From Limimaricola sp. G21655-S1 (lineage in GTDB: Bacteria > Pseudomonadota > Alphaproteobacteria > Rhodobacterales > Rhodobacteraceae): a stretch of DNA of 64,000 nucleotides. The stretch lies in NCBI RefSeq assembly GCF_027213785.1, contig NZ_JAPWGO010000012.1, positions 1 to 64,000 on the forward strand, written 5' to 3'. This document shows positions 43,092-54,599 of this stretch, piece after piece. The notes below the pieces were generated by a model. That model did no database searches. It was not told the origin of the DNA and saw nothing but the letters and a program-made list of their open reading frames with translations. Numbering within the stretch: position 1 is the first letter of the stretch; every line of letters begins with the position of its first letter. Position numbers and translations under genes: made by a program.

Positions 43092-43937
43092 TCAGATGAC
43101 CCGGCGCTTGAGGTTGCCCAGAAAGCTGCGCCAGCCCGTACGGTGCGGCGTCGGCGCGACCGGCGTGCCACCGGTGACCGGGGCGTAGTGGGTCAGCGTC
43201 TGGTCGTTGTCGAGGAACTCCGCCAGCTTGGCGATCTGCGGCGGGGCCAGAACCTCATCCGCCGAAAAGGGGCGGAGCGGATCGCCTGCGGGCTTCTGGT
43301 GCAGCTTGGGTTCGTGAAGCAGGCGCGGCGCCGTGTAGCCGTTGCCGTTCAGCATGAAGGGGCGGAAGAACATGACGTTGTATTCCACCGGCAGCACATG
43401 CAGCCGAAGGTCGCCCTCGTAGAGCAGCACCCGCAGCGCCGGTTGATCGAATTTCTGGGTGCCGTCATGCACCATGGCATGCCAGTCCTCGAGAAAGCGG
43501 TCGGTCGCGGGGTTGCGCCGGATCGCCATCACACCGCCATTCATCTGCGGAAAGGCTGGCGGCACCGGATGGCCCGGATACTGTTCGCGGTTTCGGTAGT
43601 CGTTGCGCCGCTGACTCGCCGTCACGGCGACGTCGAAGCGGTCGAGAATGTCGAATACGTCGTCGAGCGGCGCCAGCGTGACGATGTCGGCATCGAGATA
43701 GATGGTCCGCGCGAATCTCGATCGCTGCAGGGATTCCATCTTGGGGCGGCGGGACACCTGTTCGAGAAGGTGAACCCTGTCGAAGACCTCGTCTTCGAGG
43801 GGCGCATCGGTGAAGAGGTCGATCTTCGCCGAGGGCATGACCCCCCTGAGGTTGCGCGCCGCGCGCCGGGCGAGGGTGACGTAGTCCTTGCCGGTCACCG
43901 CGAAAACGAAACCGCGGTCGAGGTCTTGATCCGTCAT
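43092..43937 (-). CDS. Nucleotide-diphospho-sugar transferase-like glycosyltransferase
   Basis: This 281-residue protein resembles GT-A fold transferases. Its N-terminal strand is GFVFAVTGKDYVTLARRAARNL, a DxD motif appears in ARTIYLDADIVTLAPLDDVFD, and an acceptor-side block reads PPAFPQMNGGVMAIRRNPAT. The C-terminal ~40 residues (TPHRTGWRSFLGNLKRRVI) are basic and might touch the membrane. Donor and acceptor are unknown. It lies 57 bases after mdh on the same strand, but no polysaccharide genes surround it. Confidence 0.75.
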   Translation of the reverse strand: MTDQDLDRGFVFAVTGKDYVTLARRAARNLRGVMPSAKIDLFTDAPLEDEVFDRVHLLEQVSRRPKMESLQRSRFARTIYLDADIVTLAPLDDVFDILDRFDVAVTASQRRNDYRNREQYPGHPVPPAFPQMNGGVMAIRRNPATDRFLEDWHAMVHDGTQKFDQPALRVLLYEGDLRLHVLPVEYNVMFFRPFMLNGNGYTAPRLLHEPKLHQKPAGDPLRPFSADEVLAPPQIAKLAEFLDNDQTLTHYAPVTGGTPVAPTPHRTGWRSFLGNLKRRVI

Positions 43938-43994
43938 CTGCGCCGGGGTCCTTGCTGGGACGGGCCCGGTATGGCCCGCCCCGAAGGCCTACGA

Positions 43995-46350
<2,356 letters not shown>

Positions 46351-46482
46351 CGTTCCAGAACCTTTCGTCCTTCCGGGTTCCGCGCCGATCCGGTTCGGAT
46401 GCGCTACCCGTCACGAAGGTTGAACACGTGGTGTGGACACGGGTTGCATGGCTGGAACGAATTTTTTTCACTCTGGGCGCGG

Positions 46483-46533
46483 GTGGCTGAAACCGGCGCA
46501 ACCCCGAGGGCAAAACAAGCTGTTTTCAGCCAC
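46483..46533. repeat. Inverted repeat with 10-bp arms
   Basis: GTGGCTGAAA (46483-46492) and TTTCAGCCAC (46524-46533) are exact inverted copies 31 bases apart. They lie immediately behind the small secreted-protein gene and upstream of the PRC-barrel gene. No T-run follows on the minus strand, so it may be an operator or a weak terminator. Confidence 0.45.
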
Positions 46534-46839
46534 TCAGGCCTCGGGATCCGTCAGGGTGGGGTGCTCTTCGAGCGGCTCGTATGCCTGCCCTGCCGCCAGA
46601 AGGCAGCTTTGCCCGTCGGCGCGGGTCACCAGCAGCGTCCAGCTGCCCGTGTCGTCCGAGGCGAAAACCTCGACCACCTGATTCGCACCGTCGAGCGCGA
46701 TGGCCTTCCGGCTCTCTCCGTAGCGTTCCGCCAGCTGCGCCACGATCGCGTCATGCGCACCGCAGCGTGGCATCGCGGCCGCAGGAAGAACGAGCGCGCA
46801 GAGCGGCAGCGAGAATAGCATCGTCCGGATCGGGTCCAT
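46534..46839 (-). CDS. Small secreted hypothetical protein
   Basis: This 101-residue protein has a signal peptide (IRTMLFSLPLCALVLPAAAM) and two Cys in the mature part (PRCGAHDAIVAQLAERYGE and DGQSCLLAAGQAYEPL). They could form a disulfide in the periplasm. The stretch ERYGESRKAIALD followed by SWTLLVTRADGQSC is seen in many uncharacterised exported alphaproteobacterial proteins. The start ATG at 46839 follows GGAGACACC. The function is unknown. Confidence 0.7.
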   Translation of the reverse strand: MDPIRTMLFSLPLCALVLPAAAMPRCGAHDAIVAQLAERYGESRKAIALDGANQVVEVFASDDTGSWTLLVTRADGQSCLLAAGQAYEPLEEHPTLTDPEA

Positions 46840-46980
46840 GGGTGTCTCCTCGGTATCGGGCAGCCTTTCGGTCACCGGACAGCCTGCCGCCTTCCGGCGA
46901 AAATGCCGTTAACGGTGCCCCCGTTGCGCCCGGGGTCGCGGCGCTGCACTCTCCGGGTGGTCCATTCCAGGAGGCCTGCC

Positions 46981-47820
46981 TTGCCGATCCGCTCCCTTCT
47001 CTACGTGCCCGCCTCGAATGCCCGCGCGCTGGAAAAATCGCGCTCCCTGACATGCGACGGCTTGATCATCGATCTCGAGGATGCGGTCGCGCCGCAGGCG
47101 AAGGCGGCCGCGCGTGCGGCGCTGCCCGCCGCTCTGGAGGGGGGCGGGAGCCGTAACCGGCTGCGGCTGGTGCGGATCAACGCGCTGTCGACCCCTTGGG
47201 GCCAAGACGATCTCGTCGCGCTGGGCGGTCTCGGCTGTGACGGGGTTGCGGTACCCAAGGTCTCCGACCCTGCCGATCTCGACGCTGTGGCCGCGAGCTG
47301 CGATCTGCCGCTATGGGCGATGATCGAGACGGCGCGCGGGGTGCTGTCGGCGCCCGCGATCTGCGGGCATCCCCGCCTCGCCGGGGTGATCATGGGGACC
47401 AACGATCTCGCGCGCGAACTGGGCGCGAGATCGCGCGCCGATCGGATGCCGCTCTGGACCGCGCTGCAGGGCGTGCTGCTCGCGGCGCGTGCCGCCGGGG
47501 TGCCGGCGATCGACGGCGTGTGCAACGCGCTCGACGAGCCCGAGCGCTTCGCCGCCGAATGCACGCAGGGGCGCGACATGGGCTTCGATGGCAAGAGCCT
47601 GATCCACCCGGCCCAGATCGCCGCCGCCAACGCGGCCTTCGCGCCGAGCGCCGAGGAGATCGACCTGGCGCGGCGCCGCATCGCGGGCTTCGAGGCCGCG
47701 CAGGCGGCAGGGCAGGGGGTGGCGGTGGTCGATGGCGAGATCGTCGAGGCGCTGCACGTGGAAACCGCCCGCAGGACCTTGGCGCTCGCCGAGCGGATCG
47801 CAGCGGGAGCGGACGCATGA
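46981..47820 (+). CDS. HpcH/HpaI-family CoA-ester lyase (malyl-CoA lyase/thioesterase or citrate lyase beta type)
   Basis: This 279-residue TIM-barrel protein has the family start PIRSLLYVPASNARALEKS, the catalytic block GLIIDLEDAVAPQAK with Mg-binding Glu and Asp, VPKVSDPADL, and the lid segment GFDGKSLIHPAQIAAAN. The start is TTG at 46981, six bases after AGGAGG; upstream ATG frames lack the family N-terminus. In Rhodobacter, related proteins include Mcl1 (malyl/methylmalyl-CoA lyase) and Mcl2 (malyl-CoA thioesterase) of the ethylmalonyl-CoA pathway; the short length favours the Mcl2/CitE group. It is coupled to nnrU. Confidence 0.85.
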   Translation: MPIRSLLYVPASNARALEKSRSLTCDGLIIDLEDAVAPQAKAAARAALPAALEGGGSRNRLRLVRINALSTPWGQDDLVALGGLGCDGVAVPKVSDPADLDAVAASCDLPLWAMIETARGVLSAPAICGHPRLAGVIMGTNDLARELGARSRADRMPLWTALQGVLLAARAAGVPAIDGVCNALDEPERFAAECTQGRDMGFDGKSLIHPAQIAAANAAFAPSAEEIDLARRRIAGFEAAQAAGQGVAVVDGEIVEALHVETARRTLALAERIAAGADA

Positions 47821-48368
47821 CGGCGCTTGTCCTCGGGCTTGCGCTGTGGAGCGCGGCGCATCTGATGCCGCGCCTCGCGCCCGGGCTGCATGCCCGGCTG
47901 GGCGGCTCCGCGCGCGGGGTCGTGGCGGGGCTGGTGTTGCTCGGGCTGCTGTTGATGATCTTCGGATACGGCGCCTGGGACGCGGCCCATCACCACGCGC
48001 CCGCCTCGTGGACGCGCCACCTCAACAACCTGATGATGCTGGTCGCCGTCTATCTCTTCGCCGCCTCGGGGCTGAAGACCCGCGCCGCCACCGCGCTGCG
48101 CCATCCACAGCTTCTCGCGGTGACGCTCTGGGCGGGGGCGCATCTGCTGGCCAATGGCGACTGGGCCTCCTTCGTGCTGTTCGGAGGGCTCGGGCTCTGG
48201 GCCGTGACCGAGATGGCGCTGCTCGACGCCCGCGCGCCCGTCCCGCAATTCGCGCCTTCCACCACGGCGCGCGAGGTGCGGGCCGTGATCGGCGGGGTGG
48301 TGGTTTTCATCCTGATCGGGCTGGTGCATGGCTGGATCGGACCCAACCCATTCGGAGCCATTTCATGA
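47817..48368 (+). CDS. NnrU family membrane protein
   Basis: This 183-residue integral membrane protein has five or six helices. The NnrU-like text is clear: LALWSAAHLMPRL, LVLLGLLLMIFGYGAWD, HLNNLMMLVAVYLFAASG and HPQLLAVTLWAGAHLLANGDWAS in parts. NnrU was first linked to nitric-oxide reduction in Rhodobacter, but homologues occur without denitrification genes, and none are present here. The ATG at 47817 overlaps the lyase stop (ATGA), and its own stop overlaps the next start, so three genes form a tight unit. Confidence 0.88.
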   Translation: MTALVLGLALWSAAHLMPRLAPGLHARLGGSARGVVAGLVLLGLLLMIFGYGAWDAAHHHAPASWTRHLNNLMMLVAVYLFAASGLKTRAATALRHPQLLAVTLWAGAHLLANGDWASFVLFGGLGLWAVTEMALLDARAPVPQFAPSTTAREVRAVIGGVVVFILIGLVHGWIGPNPFGAIS

Positions 48369-48568
48369 AGATCTACCGCTTTCTCACCGGGGACGACACC
48401 TCGGCCTTCTGCCACAAGGTGACCGAGGCCCTGTCGAAGGGCTGGGAACTCTATGGCGAGCCCAGCTACGCCTATGACGCCGCCAATGGCGTGATGCGCT
48501 GCGGGCAGGCCGTCACCAAGGAGGCGGATGTCGACTATTCCACGGATCTCAAGCTCGGCCAACTCTGA
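48365..48568 (+). CDS. DUF1737 family small protein
   Basis: This 67-residue protein starts MKIYRFLTGDDTSAFCHKVT and contains KGWELYGEPSYAYD, typical of DUF1737, a short family of unknown function. The ATG overlaps the nnrU stop. It closes the lyase-nnrU-DUF1737 unit. Between its stop and sdhC lie 289 bases that hold the GTGATCAC pair. Confidence 0.88.
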   Translation: MKIYRFLTGDDTSAFCHKVTEALSKGWELYGEPSYAYDAANGVMRCGQAVTKEADVDYSTDLKLGQL

Positions 48569-48685
48569 GCCGGCCTCGAGCCCGCCCCGGGACGAGGCGG
48601 ATCGCCGCAGAGGCTGGGCAGGGGAATCGCGGCCTCTAAATGAGGCGCATGTCGGTCATTCGCAGCGCAACCCGCATGGAAGATC

Positions 48686-48718
48686 CCGTGATCACAGTCT
48701 TGAGGACTGTGATCACGG
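48686..48718. promoter_or_regulatory. Paired GTGATCAC operator upstream of sdhC
   Basis: The octamer GTGATCAC occurs at 48688-48695 and 48709-48716, 21 bp centre to centre. Perfect symmetry extends to 14-bp arms (CCGTGATCACAGTC and its complement) around TTGAG. Spacing is identical to the pair before sucC although the spacer sequence differs. It lies 140-172 bases before sdhC. Read as RNA it would also fold into a strong hairpin, so a terminator role for the upstream DUF1737 unit is the alternative; no T-run follows. Confidence 0.7.
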
Positions 48719-48857
48719 CCGGCATTTTCCCGCCTGATTTGCCGAATTTCCCACGGGTTTCAGCGAAGGCATGGGTGACAGACGGCCCAAAATCGCTAGG
48801 GATAAGCCAGCCGGGGCCGCCCGAGGGCCGGCCCGCACGCCAGATAAGGACGACGCC

Positions 48858-49241
48858 ATGGCCGACGTGAACCGGGGCAACCGCCCGCTTTCGCCCCATA
48901 TGACGATCTACAGATGGCCGATCACCGCGATCACCTCGATCCTGACCCGGATCACCGGCAACGCGATGATCGTCGCCGCCGCCTTGATCGTCTGGTGGTT
49001 CGCCGCCGCCGCTGCCGGGCCCGAAAGCTTTGCCACCGCCGACGGTTTCCTGCGCAGTTGGTTCGGCGATCTGGTGCTGTTCTTCTCGGTTCTCGGCCTG
49101 TGGTACCACACGCTCGCGGGCATCCGGCACCTGATCTGGGACGAGGTGAAGATGCTCGAGATCGACAAGGCCGAGCTGCTGAGCCAGATCATCCTGATCG
49201 TCTCGGTCCTGCTGACCATCTTCACCGTCGTCGTTCTCTGA
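48858..49241 (+). CDS. sdhC: Succinate dehydrogenase cytochrome b556 subunit
   Basis: This 127-residue membrane anchor has three helices. The SdhC signature NRPLSPHMTIYRWPITAITSI opens the protein, and the haem-ligand block WYHTLAGIRHLIWDE lies in helix 2. The start ATG at 48858 follows AAGGA; upstream in-frame sequence is not family-like. It is the first gene of the sdh operon and with SdhD forms the quinone and haem b site. Confidence 0.96.
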   Translation: MADVNRGNRPLSPHMTIYRWPITAITSILTRITGNAMIVAAALIVWWFAAAAAGPESFATADGFLRSWFGDLVLFFSVLGLWYHTLAGIRHLIWDEVKMLEIDKAELLSQIILIVSVLLTIFTVVVL

Positions 49242-49252
49242 AGGGGCACCCA

Positions 49253-49624
49253 ATGGCTTATCTGACCGATCGCAAGCGCGCGCACGGCCTCGGGGCGTCG
49301 CATTCCGGAACCCGGCAGCACTGGCGCATGAGCATGTCCTCGGTGGCGCTGGCGCTGCTGATCCCGCTCTTCGTCTTCACCTTCGGCGCCGTGCTGGGCG
49401 GCACCTATGAAGAGGTGGTGATCTACTACCAGCGGCCGATCCCGGCGGCGATCGCCGTCCTGACCTTCCTCGTCGGCTTCTGGCACTTCCGGGCCGGCGC
49501 CCAGATCATGATCGAGGATTACGCGCAGGGCCTGACCCGCAAGGCGCTGATCATCGGCGTGACCTGTCTTTCCTATGCTCTGGCCGCGATCGGCGTTCTC
49601 GCCCTGATCCGCCTCGCCCTCTGA
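49253..49624 (+). CDS. sdhD: Succinate dehydrogenase hydrophobic membrane anchor
   Basis: This 123-residue protein has three helices ([58 protein letters not shown]). The text [17 protein letters not shown] and [16 protein letters not shown] is standard for alphaproteobacterial SdhD, including a His that can ligate haem. It starts 11 bases after sdhC, and sdhA follows 13 bases later. Confidence 0.95.
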   Translation: MAYLTDRKRAHGLGASHSGTRQHWRMSMSSVALALLIPLFVFTFGAVLGGTYEEVVIYYQRPIPAAIAVLTFLVGFWHFRAGAQIMIEDYAQGLTRKALIIGVTCLSYALAAIGVLALIRLAL

Positions 49625-49637
49625 TCGGAGACCCCTG

Positions 49638-51443
49638 ATGGCAGCCTACGAATACGAGACCCACGAATACGACGTGGTGGTGGTCGGCGCCGGCGGCGCG
49701 GGCCTGCGTGCCACGCTCGGCATGGCCGAGCAGGGCCTGCGCACCGCCTGCATCTCCAAGGTCTTTCCGACCCGCTCGCATACCGTCGCGGCGCAGGGCG
49801 GCATCGCCGCCAGCTTGGGCAACATGGGCCCCGACAGCTGGCAGTGGCACATGTACGACACGGTGAAGGGCTCCGACTGGCTCGGCGACACCGATGCCAT
49901 GGAGTACCTCGCCCGCGAGGCCCCGAAGGCGGTCTACGAGCTGGAGCATTACGGCGTGCCCTTCTCGCGCACCGAGGAGGGCCGGATCTACCAGCGCCCC
50001 TTCGGCGGCCACACCACCGAGTTCGGCGAGGGCCCGCCGGTGCAGCGCACCTGTGCCGCCGCCGACCGGACCGGCCACGCGATCCTGCACACGCTCTACG
50101 GTCAAAGCCTCAAGCAGAAGGCCGAGTTCTACATCGAGTATTTCGCCATCGACCTGCTGATGGACGATGACGGCACCTGCCGTGGCGTTCTGGCGTGGAA
50201 GCTTGATGACGGCACGATGCATGTCTTCGCCGCCAAGACCGTGGTTCTGGCCACCGGCGGCTATGGCCGCGCCTATTTCTCCGCCACCTCGGCGCATACC
50301 TGCACCGGCGATGGCGGCGGCATGGTGGCGCGGGCCGGGCTGCCGCTGCAGGACATGGAGTTCGTGCAGTTCCACCCGACCGGCATCTACGGCGCGGGCT
50401 GCCTGATCACCGAAGGCGCGCGTGGCGAGGGCGGCTACCTCACCAACTCCGAGGGCGAGCGCTTCATGGAGCGCTACGCGCCGACCTACAAGGATCTCGC
50501 CTCTCGCGACGTGGTCTCGCGCTGCATGACCATGGAGATCCGCGAAGGCCGGGGCGTCGGCAAGGATGGCGACCACATCCATCTGCACCTCAACCACCTG
50601 CCGCCCGAGACCCTGGCCGAGCGTCTGCCCGGCATCTCGGAATCGGCGCGGATTTTCGCCGGCGTGGATCTCACCAAGGAGCCGATCCCGGTGCTGCCGA
50701 CCGTGCATTACAACATGGGCGGCATCCCCACGAACTACTGGGGCGAGGTGCTGAACCCGACGGCCGAGAACCCCGACGCGGTGACCCCGGGTCTGATGGC
50801 GGTGGGCGAGGCGGGCTGCGCCAGCGTGCATGGCGCCAACCGGCTCGGCTCCAACTCGCTGATCGACCTCGTGGTGTTCGGCCGCGCCGCGGCGATCCGG
50901 GCGCGCGAGGTGGTCGATCCCGCGACCTCCGTGAAGGCCCCGGCCAAGGCGTCGATCGAGAAGGCCTTCGACCGCTTCGACGGTCTACGCCACGCCAAGG
51001 GCGGCGTGCCGACGGCCGAGCTGCGGCTTGAGATGCAGCGCAACATGCAGGCCGACGCGGCGGTGTTCCGCACCGACAAGACCCTCGCAGAAGGCATGCA
51101 GAAGATGCAGGCCACGGCGGCGAAGATGGACGACATCCATGTTACCGACCGCAGCCTCGTGTGGAACTCGGACCTGATGGAGACGCTGGAGCTGGCCAAC
51201 CTGATGCCGAACGCGCTGGCCACCATCACCGCCGCCGAGGCACGCAAGGAAAGCCGCGGCGCCCATGCGCACGAGGATTATCCCGACCGCGACGACGAGA
51301 ACTGGCGCAAGCACTCCCTCGCCTGGATCGAGGGCAACACCGCGCGGCTCGACTATCGCCCGGTGCATCTCGATCCGCTGACCAAGGCCGAAGAGGGTGG
51401 TATCGATCTCAAGAAGATCGCGCCCAAGGCGCGGGTCTACTGA
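49638..51443 (+). CDS. sdhA: Succinate dehydrogenase flavoprotein subunit
   Basis: This 601-residue catalytic subunit oxidises succinate to fumarate. The FAD motif is [21 protein letters not shown], with covalent FAD on the His in [18 protein letters not shown]. Substrate and proton-relay residues lie in [34 protein letters not shown]-type text and [18 protein letters not shown]. The C-terminus ends [15 protein letters not shown]. The length is normal. Its stop overlaps the start of a small lipoprotein gene inserted before sdhB. Confidence 0.98.
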   Translation: MAAYEYETHEYDVVVVGAGGAGLRATLGMAEQGLRTACISKVFPTRSHTVAAQGGIAASLGNMGPDSWQWHMYDTVKGSDWLGDTDAMEYLAREAPKAVYELEHYGVPFSRTEEGRIYQRPFGGHTTEFGEGPPVQRTCAAADRTGHAILHTLYGQSLKQKAEFYIEYFAIDLLMDDDGTCRGVLAWKLDDGTMHVFAAKTVVLATGGYGRAYFSATSAHTCTGDGGGMVARAGLPLQDMEFVQFHPTGIYGAGCLITEGARGEGGYLTNSEGERFMERYAPTYKDLASRDVVSRCMTMEIREGRGVGKDGDHIHLHLNHLPPETLAERLPGISESARIFAGVDLTKEPIPVLPTVHYNMGGIPTNYWGEVLNPTAENPDAVTPGLMAVGEAGCASVHGANRLGSNSLIDLVVFGRAAAIRAREVVDPATSVKAPAKASIEKAFDRFDGLRHAKGGVPTAELRLEMQRNMQADAAVFRTDKTLAEGMQKMQATAAKMDDIHVTDRSLVWNSDLMETLELANLMPNALATITAAEARKESRGAHAHEDYPDRDDENWRKHSLAWIEGNTARLDYRPVHLDPLTKAEEGGIDLKKIAPKARVY

Positions 51444-51730
51444 TGCGCGCGGCGCTCTTCCTGGCGCTGCCGCTGCTGGCCGGGGCCTGTACGCAGGCCC
51501 CGCTCTCGCCACTCGACGCGGCGCGGGTCTGCGAGGAGCGCGCGCGCGCCGCGCAGGGCCCCACCGGCAGCGTCAGCGTCGGCGCCAGCTCGCGCAGCGG
51601 CCTGTCCTCGGGCATCTCGATCGGGGTGACCGACGACTACCTGCGCGGTCGTGACCCCTACGCGGTCTACGAGGATTGCGTCGTGGCCCGCAGCGGTCAG
51701 GCGCCGGTGCGGCCGCCGCGCCTCAGATGA
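51443..51730 (+). CDS. Small putative lipoprotein encoded between sdhA and sdhB
   Basis: This 95-residue protein has a short signal ([16 protein letters not shown]) with a lipobox-like end at Cys16. It then shows a Cys pair ([10 protein letters not shown] and [11 protein letters not shown]), a Ser/Gly-rich middle and a Pro/Arg tail. The ATG at 51443 overlaps the sdhA stop (TGATG), so translation is coupled. No family is recognised. Its place inside the sdh operon makes a link with complex II or the envelope plausible, but nothing in the sequence proves it. Confidence 0.82.
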   Translation: MRAALFLALPLLAGACTQAPLSPLDAARVCEERARAAQGPTGSVSVGASSRSGLSSGISIGVTDDYLRGRDPYAVYEDCVVARSGQAPVRPPRLR

Positions 51731-51794
51731 TCCAGATCCATGCGACGACGACCGGGGGCACGACCCCCGGCGCTTTCCCCAAGGAGACCTGACC

Positions 51795-52574
51795 ATGGTC
51801 CAGCTCACCCTTCCGAAGAACAGCCGCATCACCCATGGCAAGACCTGGCCCAAGCCCGAGGGCGCGACCAACTTGCGCAAGGTGCAGATCTATCGCTGGA
51901 ACCCCGATGACGGGAAGAACCCGCGCGTCGATACCTATTTCGTCGATGTCGACAGCTGCGGACCGATGATTCTCGACGCCCTGATCAAGATTAAGAGCGA
52001 GATCGACCCGACCCTGACCTTCCGCCGCTCCTGCCGCGAGGGGATCTGCGGCTCCTGCGCGATGAACATCGACGGAATCAACACGCTGGCCTGCACCTAT
52101 GGCCTCGACGAGGTGAAGGGCGACATCAAGATCTACCCGTTGCCGCACATGCCGGTGGTCAAGGACCTGATCCCCGACCTGACCCATTTCTACGCCCAGC
52201 ACGCGAGCATCAAGCCGTGGCTGGAGACCGAGACCAACACCCCGGCCAAGGAATGGCGCCAGTCGATCGAGGACCGCAAGAAGCTCGACGGGCTCTACGA
52301 GTGCATCATGTGCGCGTCGTGCTCGACGGCTTGCCCCTCTTACTGGTGGAACGGCGATCGCTATCTCGGGCCGGCGGCGCTGCTGCATGCCTATCGCTGG
52401 ATCGTCGACAGCCGCGACGAGGCCACGGGCGAGCGGCTCGACGATCTCGAGGACGAGTTCAAGCTCTACCGCTGCCACACCATCATGAACTGCGCCAAGA
52501 CCTGCCCCAAGGGGCTGAACCCCGCGAAGGCGATCCAGTCTATCAAGCACATGATGGTCGAGCGCGCCGTATGA
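51795..52574 (+). CDS. sdhB: Succinate dehydrogenase iron-sulfur subunit
   Basis: This 259-residue subunit carries electrons from FAD to quinone. The 2Fe-2S ligands are in [19 protein letters not shown] and the following NTLAC. The 4Fe-4S ligands are in [13 protein letters not shown], and the 3Fe-4S ligands in [23 protein letters not shown] precedes the ATG at 51795. The stop overlaps the DUF1989 start. Confidence 0.98.
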   Translation: MVQLTLPKNSRITHGKTWPKPEGATNLRKVQIYRWNPDDGKNPRVDTYFVDVDSCGPMILDALIKIKSEIDPTLTFRRSCREGICGSCAMNIDGINTLACTYGLDEVKGDIKIYPLPHMPVVKDLIPDLTHFYAQHASIKPWLETETNTPAKEWRQSIEDRKKLDGLYECIMCASCSTACPSYWWNGDRYLGPAALLHAYRWIVDSRDEATGERLDDLEDEFKLYRCHTIMNCAKTCPKGLNPAKAIQSIKHMMVERAV

Positions 52575-53416
52575 CGCAGCGGCCGCCCGACGCCGATGCG
52601 CGCCGGGCGGCGTCCCCGGTTCTCGTCTATCCTGACGGGAGCCTGAGTCCGCCGCCGATGCACCTCTACGCCCGCGCCGCCGCGACGGCGCGGCCGGTGT
52701 CGGAGGTGATCGTGCCGCCGCGCGACGCGGCCGCGATCGAGGTCCCGGCGGGTTCGATCCTGCGGCTGGGCTGCCCGGAGGGGCCCCAGGTGGGGGATCT
52801 GAACCTCTTCGCCCGCGGCGGCCTCTGCGAGCGCTTTTTCTCCGGCAAGACCCGCGCCCTGCACGGCACCCATGTGAGTACCGGCGACCGGCTCTGGTCC
52901 TGCTTCCCGTATCTGCGCCCGATGGCCACGATCATCGCCGACAGCCTCGATTGGTACGGCATCGACGCCGATGGCGCCTCGGTGCATGACGTGATCGGCA
53001 CGCGCTGCGATCCCTATACGCAACACCTGCTCTCGGGTGAGGATTACGACCGCTGCTGCCACTCCAATCTGACCCGCGCCTTGGCGACGCATGCGGGGCT
53101 GTCGCTGGCCGAAGCGGAGCGCCATGTGCATGATGTGCTGAACGTCTTCATGTGCACCGGCTTCACCCGCAATACCGGGCGCTATTTCATGAAGGCGAGC
53201 CCGGTCAGGGCGGGGGACCACCTCGACCTCTTTGCCGAGATCGATCTGCTGGCGGTGATGAGCGCCTGCCCGGGCGGTGATTGCGGGGCCGGGCATTCGA
53301 GCGACCGCGCAGCCTGCTACCCGCTCTCCATGACCGTGCTACAGCCGGAGCCGGGTGTGCTGAGCGGGTGGGAGAGCCCGCCGCGCAACGGCTATGCGGG
53401 CGGGCACGGGGCCTAG
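52571..53416 (+). CDS. DUF1989 (urea carboxylase-associated) family protein
   Basis: This 281-residue soluble protein contains the DUF1989 blocks [62 protein letters not shown] and the closing [12 protein letters not shown]. Conserved Cys and His suggest a metal site. Family members are found near urea carboxylase and amino-acid degradation genes, some acting as carboxyguanidine deiminase subunits. Here it is attached to sdhB through an ATGA overlap, with no urea genes. Its stop shares CTAG with the convergent deoD. Confidence 0.87.
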   Translation: MTQRPPDADARRAASPVLVYPDGSLSPPPMHLYARAAATARPVSEVIVPPRDAAAIEVPAGSILRLGCPEGPQVGDLNLFARGGLCERFFSGKTRALHGTHVSTGDRLWSCFPYLRPMATIIADSLDWYGIDADGASVHDVIGTRCDPYTQHLLSGEDYDRCCHSNLTRALATHAGLSLAEAERHVHDVLNVFMCTGFTRNTGRYFMKASPVRAGDHLDLFAEIDLLAVMSACPGGDCGAGHSSDRAACYPLSMTVLQPEPGVLSGWESPPRNGYAGGHGA

Positions 53417-54117
53417 GTGAAGGCCGCCTCCAACGCGATCTCGACCATGTCGCCGAAGCTCTGTTCGCGTTCGATCGCCGGCAGGTCCTCGCCGGTGACG
53501 AGATGGTCCGAGACGGTCAGCACGGCGAGGGCGCGACGCCCGTGGCGCGCGGCGAGGGTGTAGAGTTCCGCCGCCTCCATCTCGACCGCGAGGATGCCGT
53601 GCCGCACCATCTGCTCGTGCAGGTCGGGGCGCTCGTCATAGAAGGTGTCCGAGGAATAGATCCCGCCCACATGCACCGGCGTGCCGCGACGCGCGGCCGC
53701 GTCATGCGCCGCGCGCAGCAGCGCGTAATCGGCATGCGGCGCGTAATGAATTTCGCGCAGCATCGCGCGCGACGGATTTCCGACGCTGGAGGCGGTCATC
53801 GCGAGCACCACGTCGCGAACCGCGATATCCGCCTGCATCGCGCCGCAGGAGCCGATGCGAATGAGCGTCCGGGCGTCGTATTCCCGGATCAGCTCGTTCG
53901 CATAGATCGAAAGGGAGGGCATTCCCATGCCCGACCCTTGAATCGTGACCTCGTTTCCGCGCCATTTCCCGGTAAAGCCGAGCATGCCGCGAACCTCGTT
54001 GATGCAGCGCGGCGCATCGAGAAAGCGCTCCGCGGCCCATTTGGCGCGCAGCGGATCGCCCGGCATCAACACGGTCGATGCGATGTCCCCCGGTTCCGCT
54101 CCGATATGCGTGCTCAT
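53413..54117 (-). CDS. deoD: Purine nucleoside phosphorylase, DeoD type
   Basis: This 234-residue hexameric-type phosphorylase cleaves purine (deoxy)nucleosides to base and (deoxy)ribose 1-phosphate. Blocks are [23 protein letters not shown] in part, the phosphate site [19 protein letters not shown], the Glu-Met-Glu ribose motif [11 protein letters not shown] and the catalytic Asp in [11 protein letters not shown]. The start ATG at 54117 follows GAGG; an ATG 15 bases earlier is possible. A second, unrelated-family phosphorylase lies at 61472-62275. Confidence 0.94.
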   Translation of the reverse strand: MSTHIGAEPGDIASTVLMPGDPLRAKWAAERFLDAPRCINEVRGMLGFTGKWRGNEVTIQGSGMGMPSLSIYANELIREYDARTLIRIGSCGAMQADIAVRDVVLAMTASSVGNPSRAMLREIHYAPHADYALLRAAHDAAARRGTPVHVGGIYSSDTFYDERPDLHEQMVRHGILAVEMEAAELYTLAARHGRRALAVLTVSDHLVTGEDLPAIEREQSFGDMVEIALEAAFT

Positions 54118-54145
54118 ATGCGCCTCGCTCATTACGATGGGTCAG

Positions 54146-54165
54146 GCCGGGTCCTGCGACCCGGC
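54146..54165 (-). terminator. Stem-loop after the H-NS-like gene
   Basis: GCCGGGTC (54146-54153) pairs with GACCCGGC (54158-54165) around a 4-base loop. It lies nine bases behind the stop of the H-NS-like gene and 28 before the deoD start. No T-run follows. Confidence 0.5.
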
Positions 54166-54174
54166 GTCGATAAA

Positions 54175-54495
54175 TCAGATTTCGAAATCCGACAGGGGCC
54201 GGCCGGCCGCTTCCGCCTCGTTGATCCAGCGCGGCTTGCGGCCACGGCCCGACCAGGTCTGGGTCGGATCTTCGGGGTTGCGGTACTTCGCGGGATTCTT
54301 CGTCTTGGATTTCCGGCCCTTGCCGGCGGCGTCGGCCAGCTCGGCCAGCGAAAACCCGTGCTCGGCCGCGGCCCGCTCGGCAGCCTCGAGGGCGGCTTTA
54401 CGCTCCCGCTGGGAAACGGTCGACAAAGCTTCGTCGATATCCTTCCGAAGCTTCTCGAGTTCCTTGCGGGACATTTCGTGCAGGTTATGCGCCAT
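54175..54495 (-). CDS. H-NS family DNA-binding protein (HvrA-like)
   Basis: This 106-residue protein has an N-terminal coiled-coil oligomerisation region (residues ~7-45, MSRKELEKLRKDIDEALS). A basic linker follows, then the H-NS C-terminal DNA-binding core KYRNPEDPTQTWSGRGRKPRW. In Rhodobacter the homologue HvrA modulates photosynthesis and nitrogen-fixation genes; here it may be a general nucleoid regulator that silences AT-rich DNA. The 104 bases upstream are markedly AT-rich for this genome, which suits autoregulation. Confidence 0.93.
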   Translation of the reverse strand: MAHNLHEMSRKELEKLRKDIDEALSTVSQRERKAALEAAERAAAEHGFSLAELADAAGKGRKSKTKNPAKYRNPEDPTQTWSGRGRKPRWINEAEAAGRPLSDFEI

Positions 54496-54599
54496 GGTTT
54501 CTCTTTCCGTATTAGAGCGATGTTTTCATCACTGCTCATTGTAGTGAATATTGGAAAGCTGCGAGATGGCTAAAAGTTCAGGCGAACCAGTATTTTGTA

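Noticed and set aside
54496-54599. AT-rich stretch as a sign of horizontal transfer or an origin
   Set aside because: Only about 100 bases; a promoter for the H-NS-like gene explains it, and no DnaA boxes or partition genes are seen.
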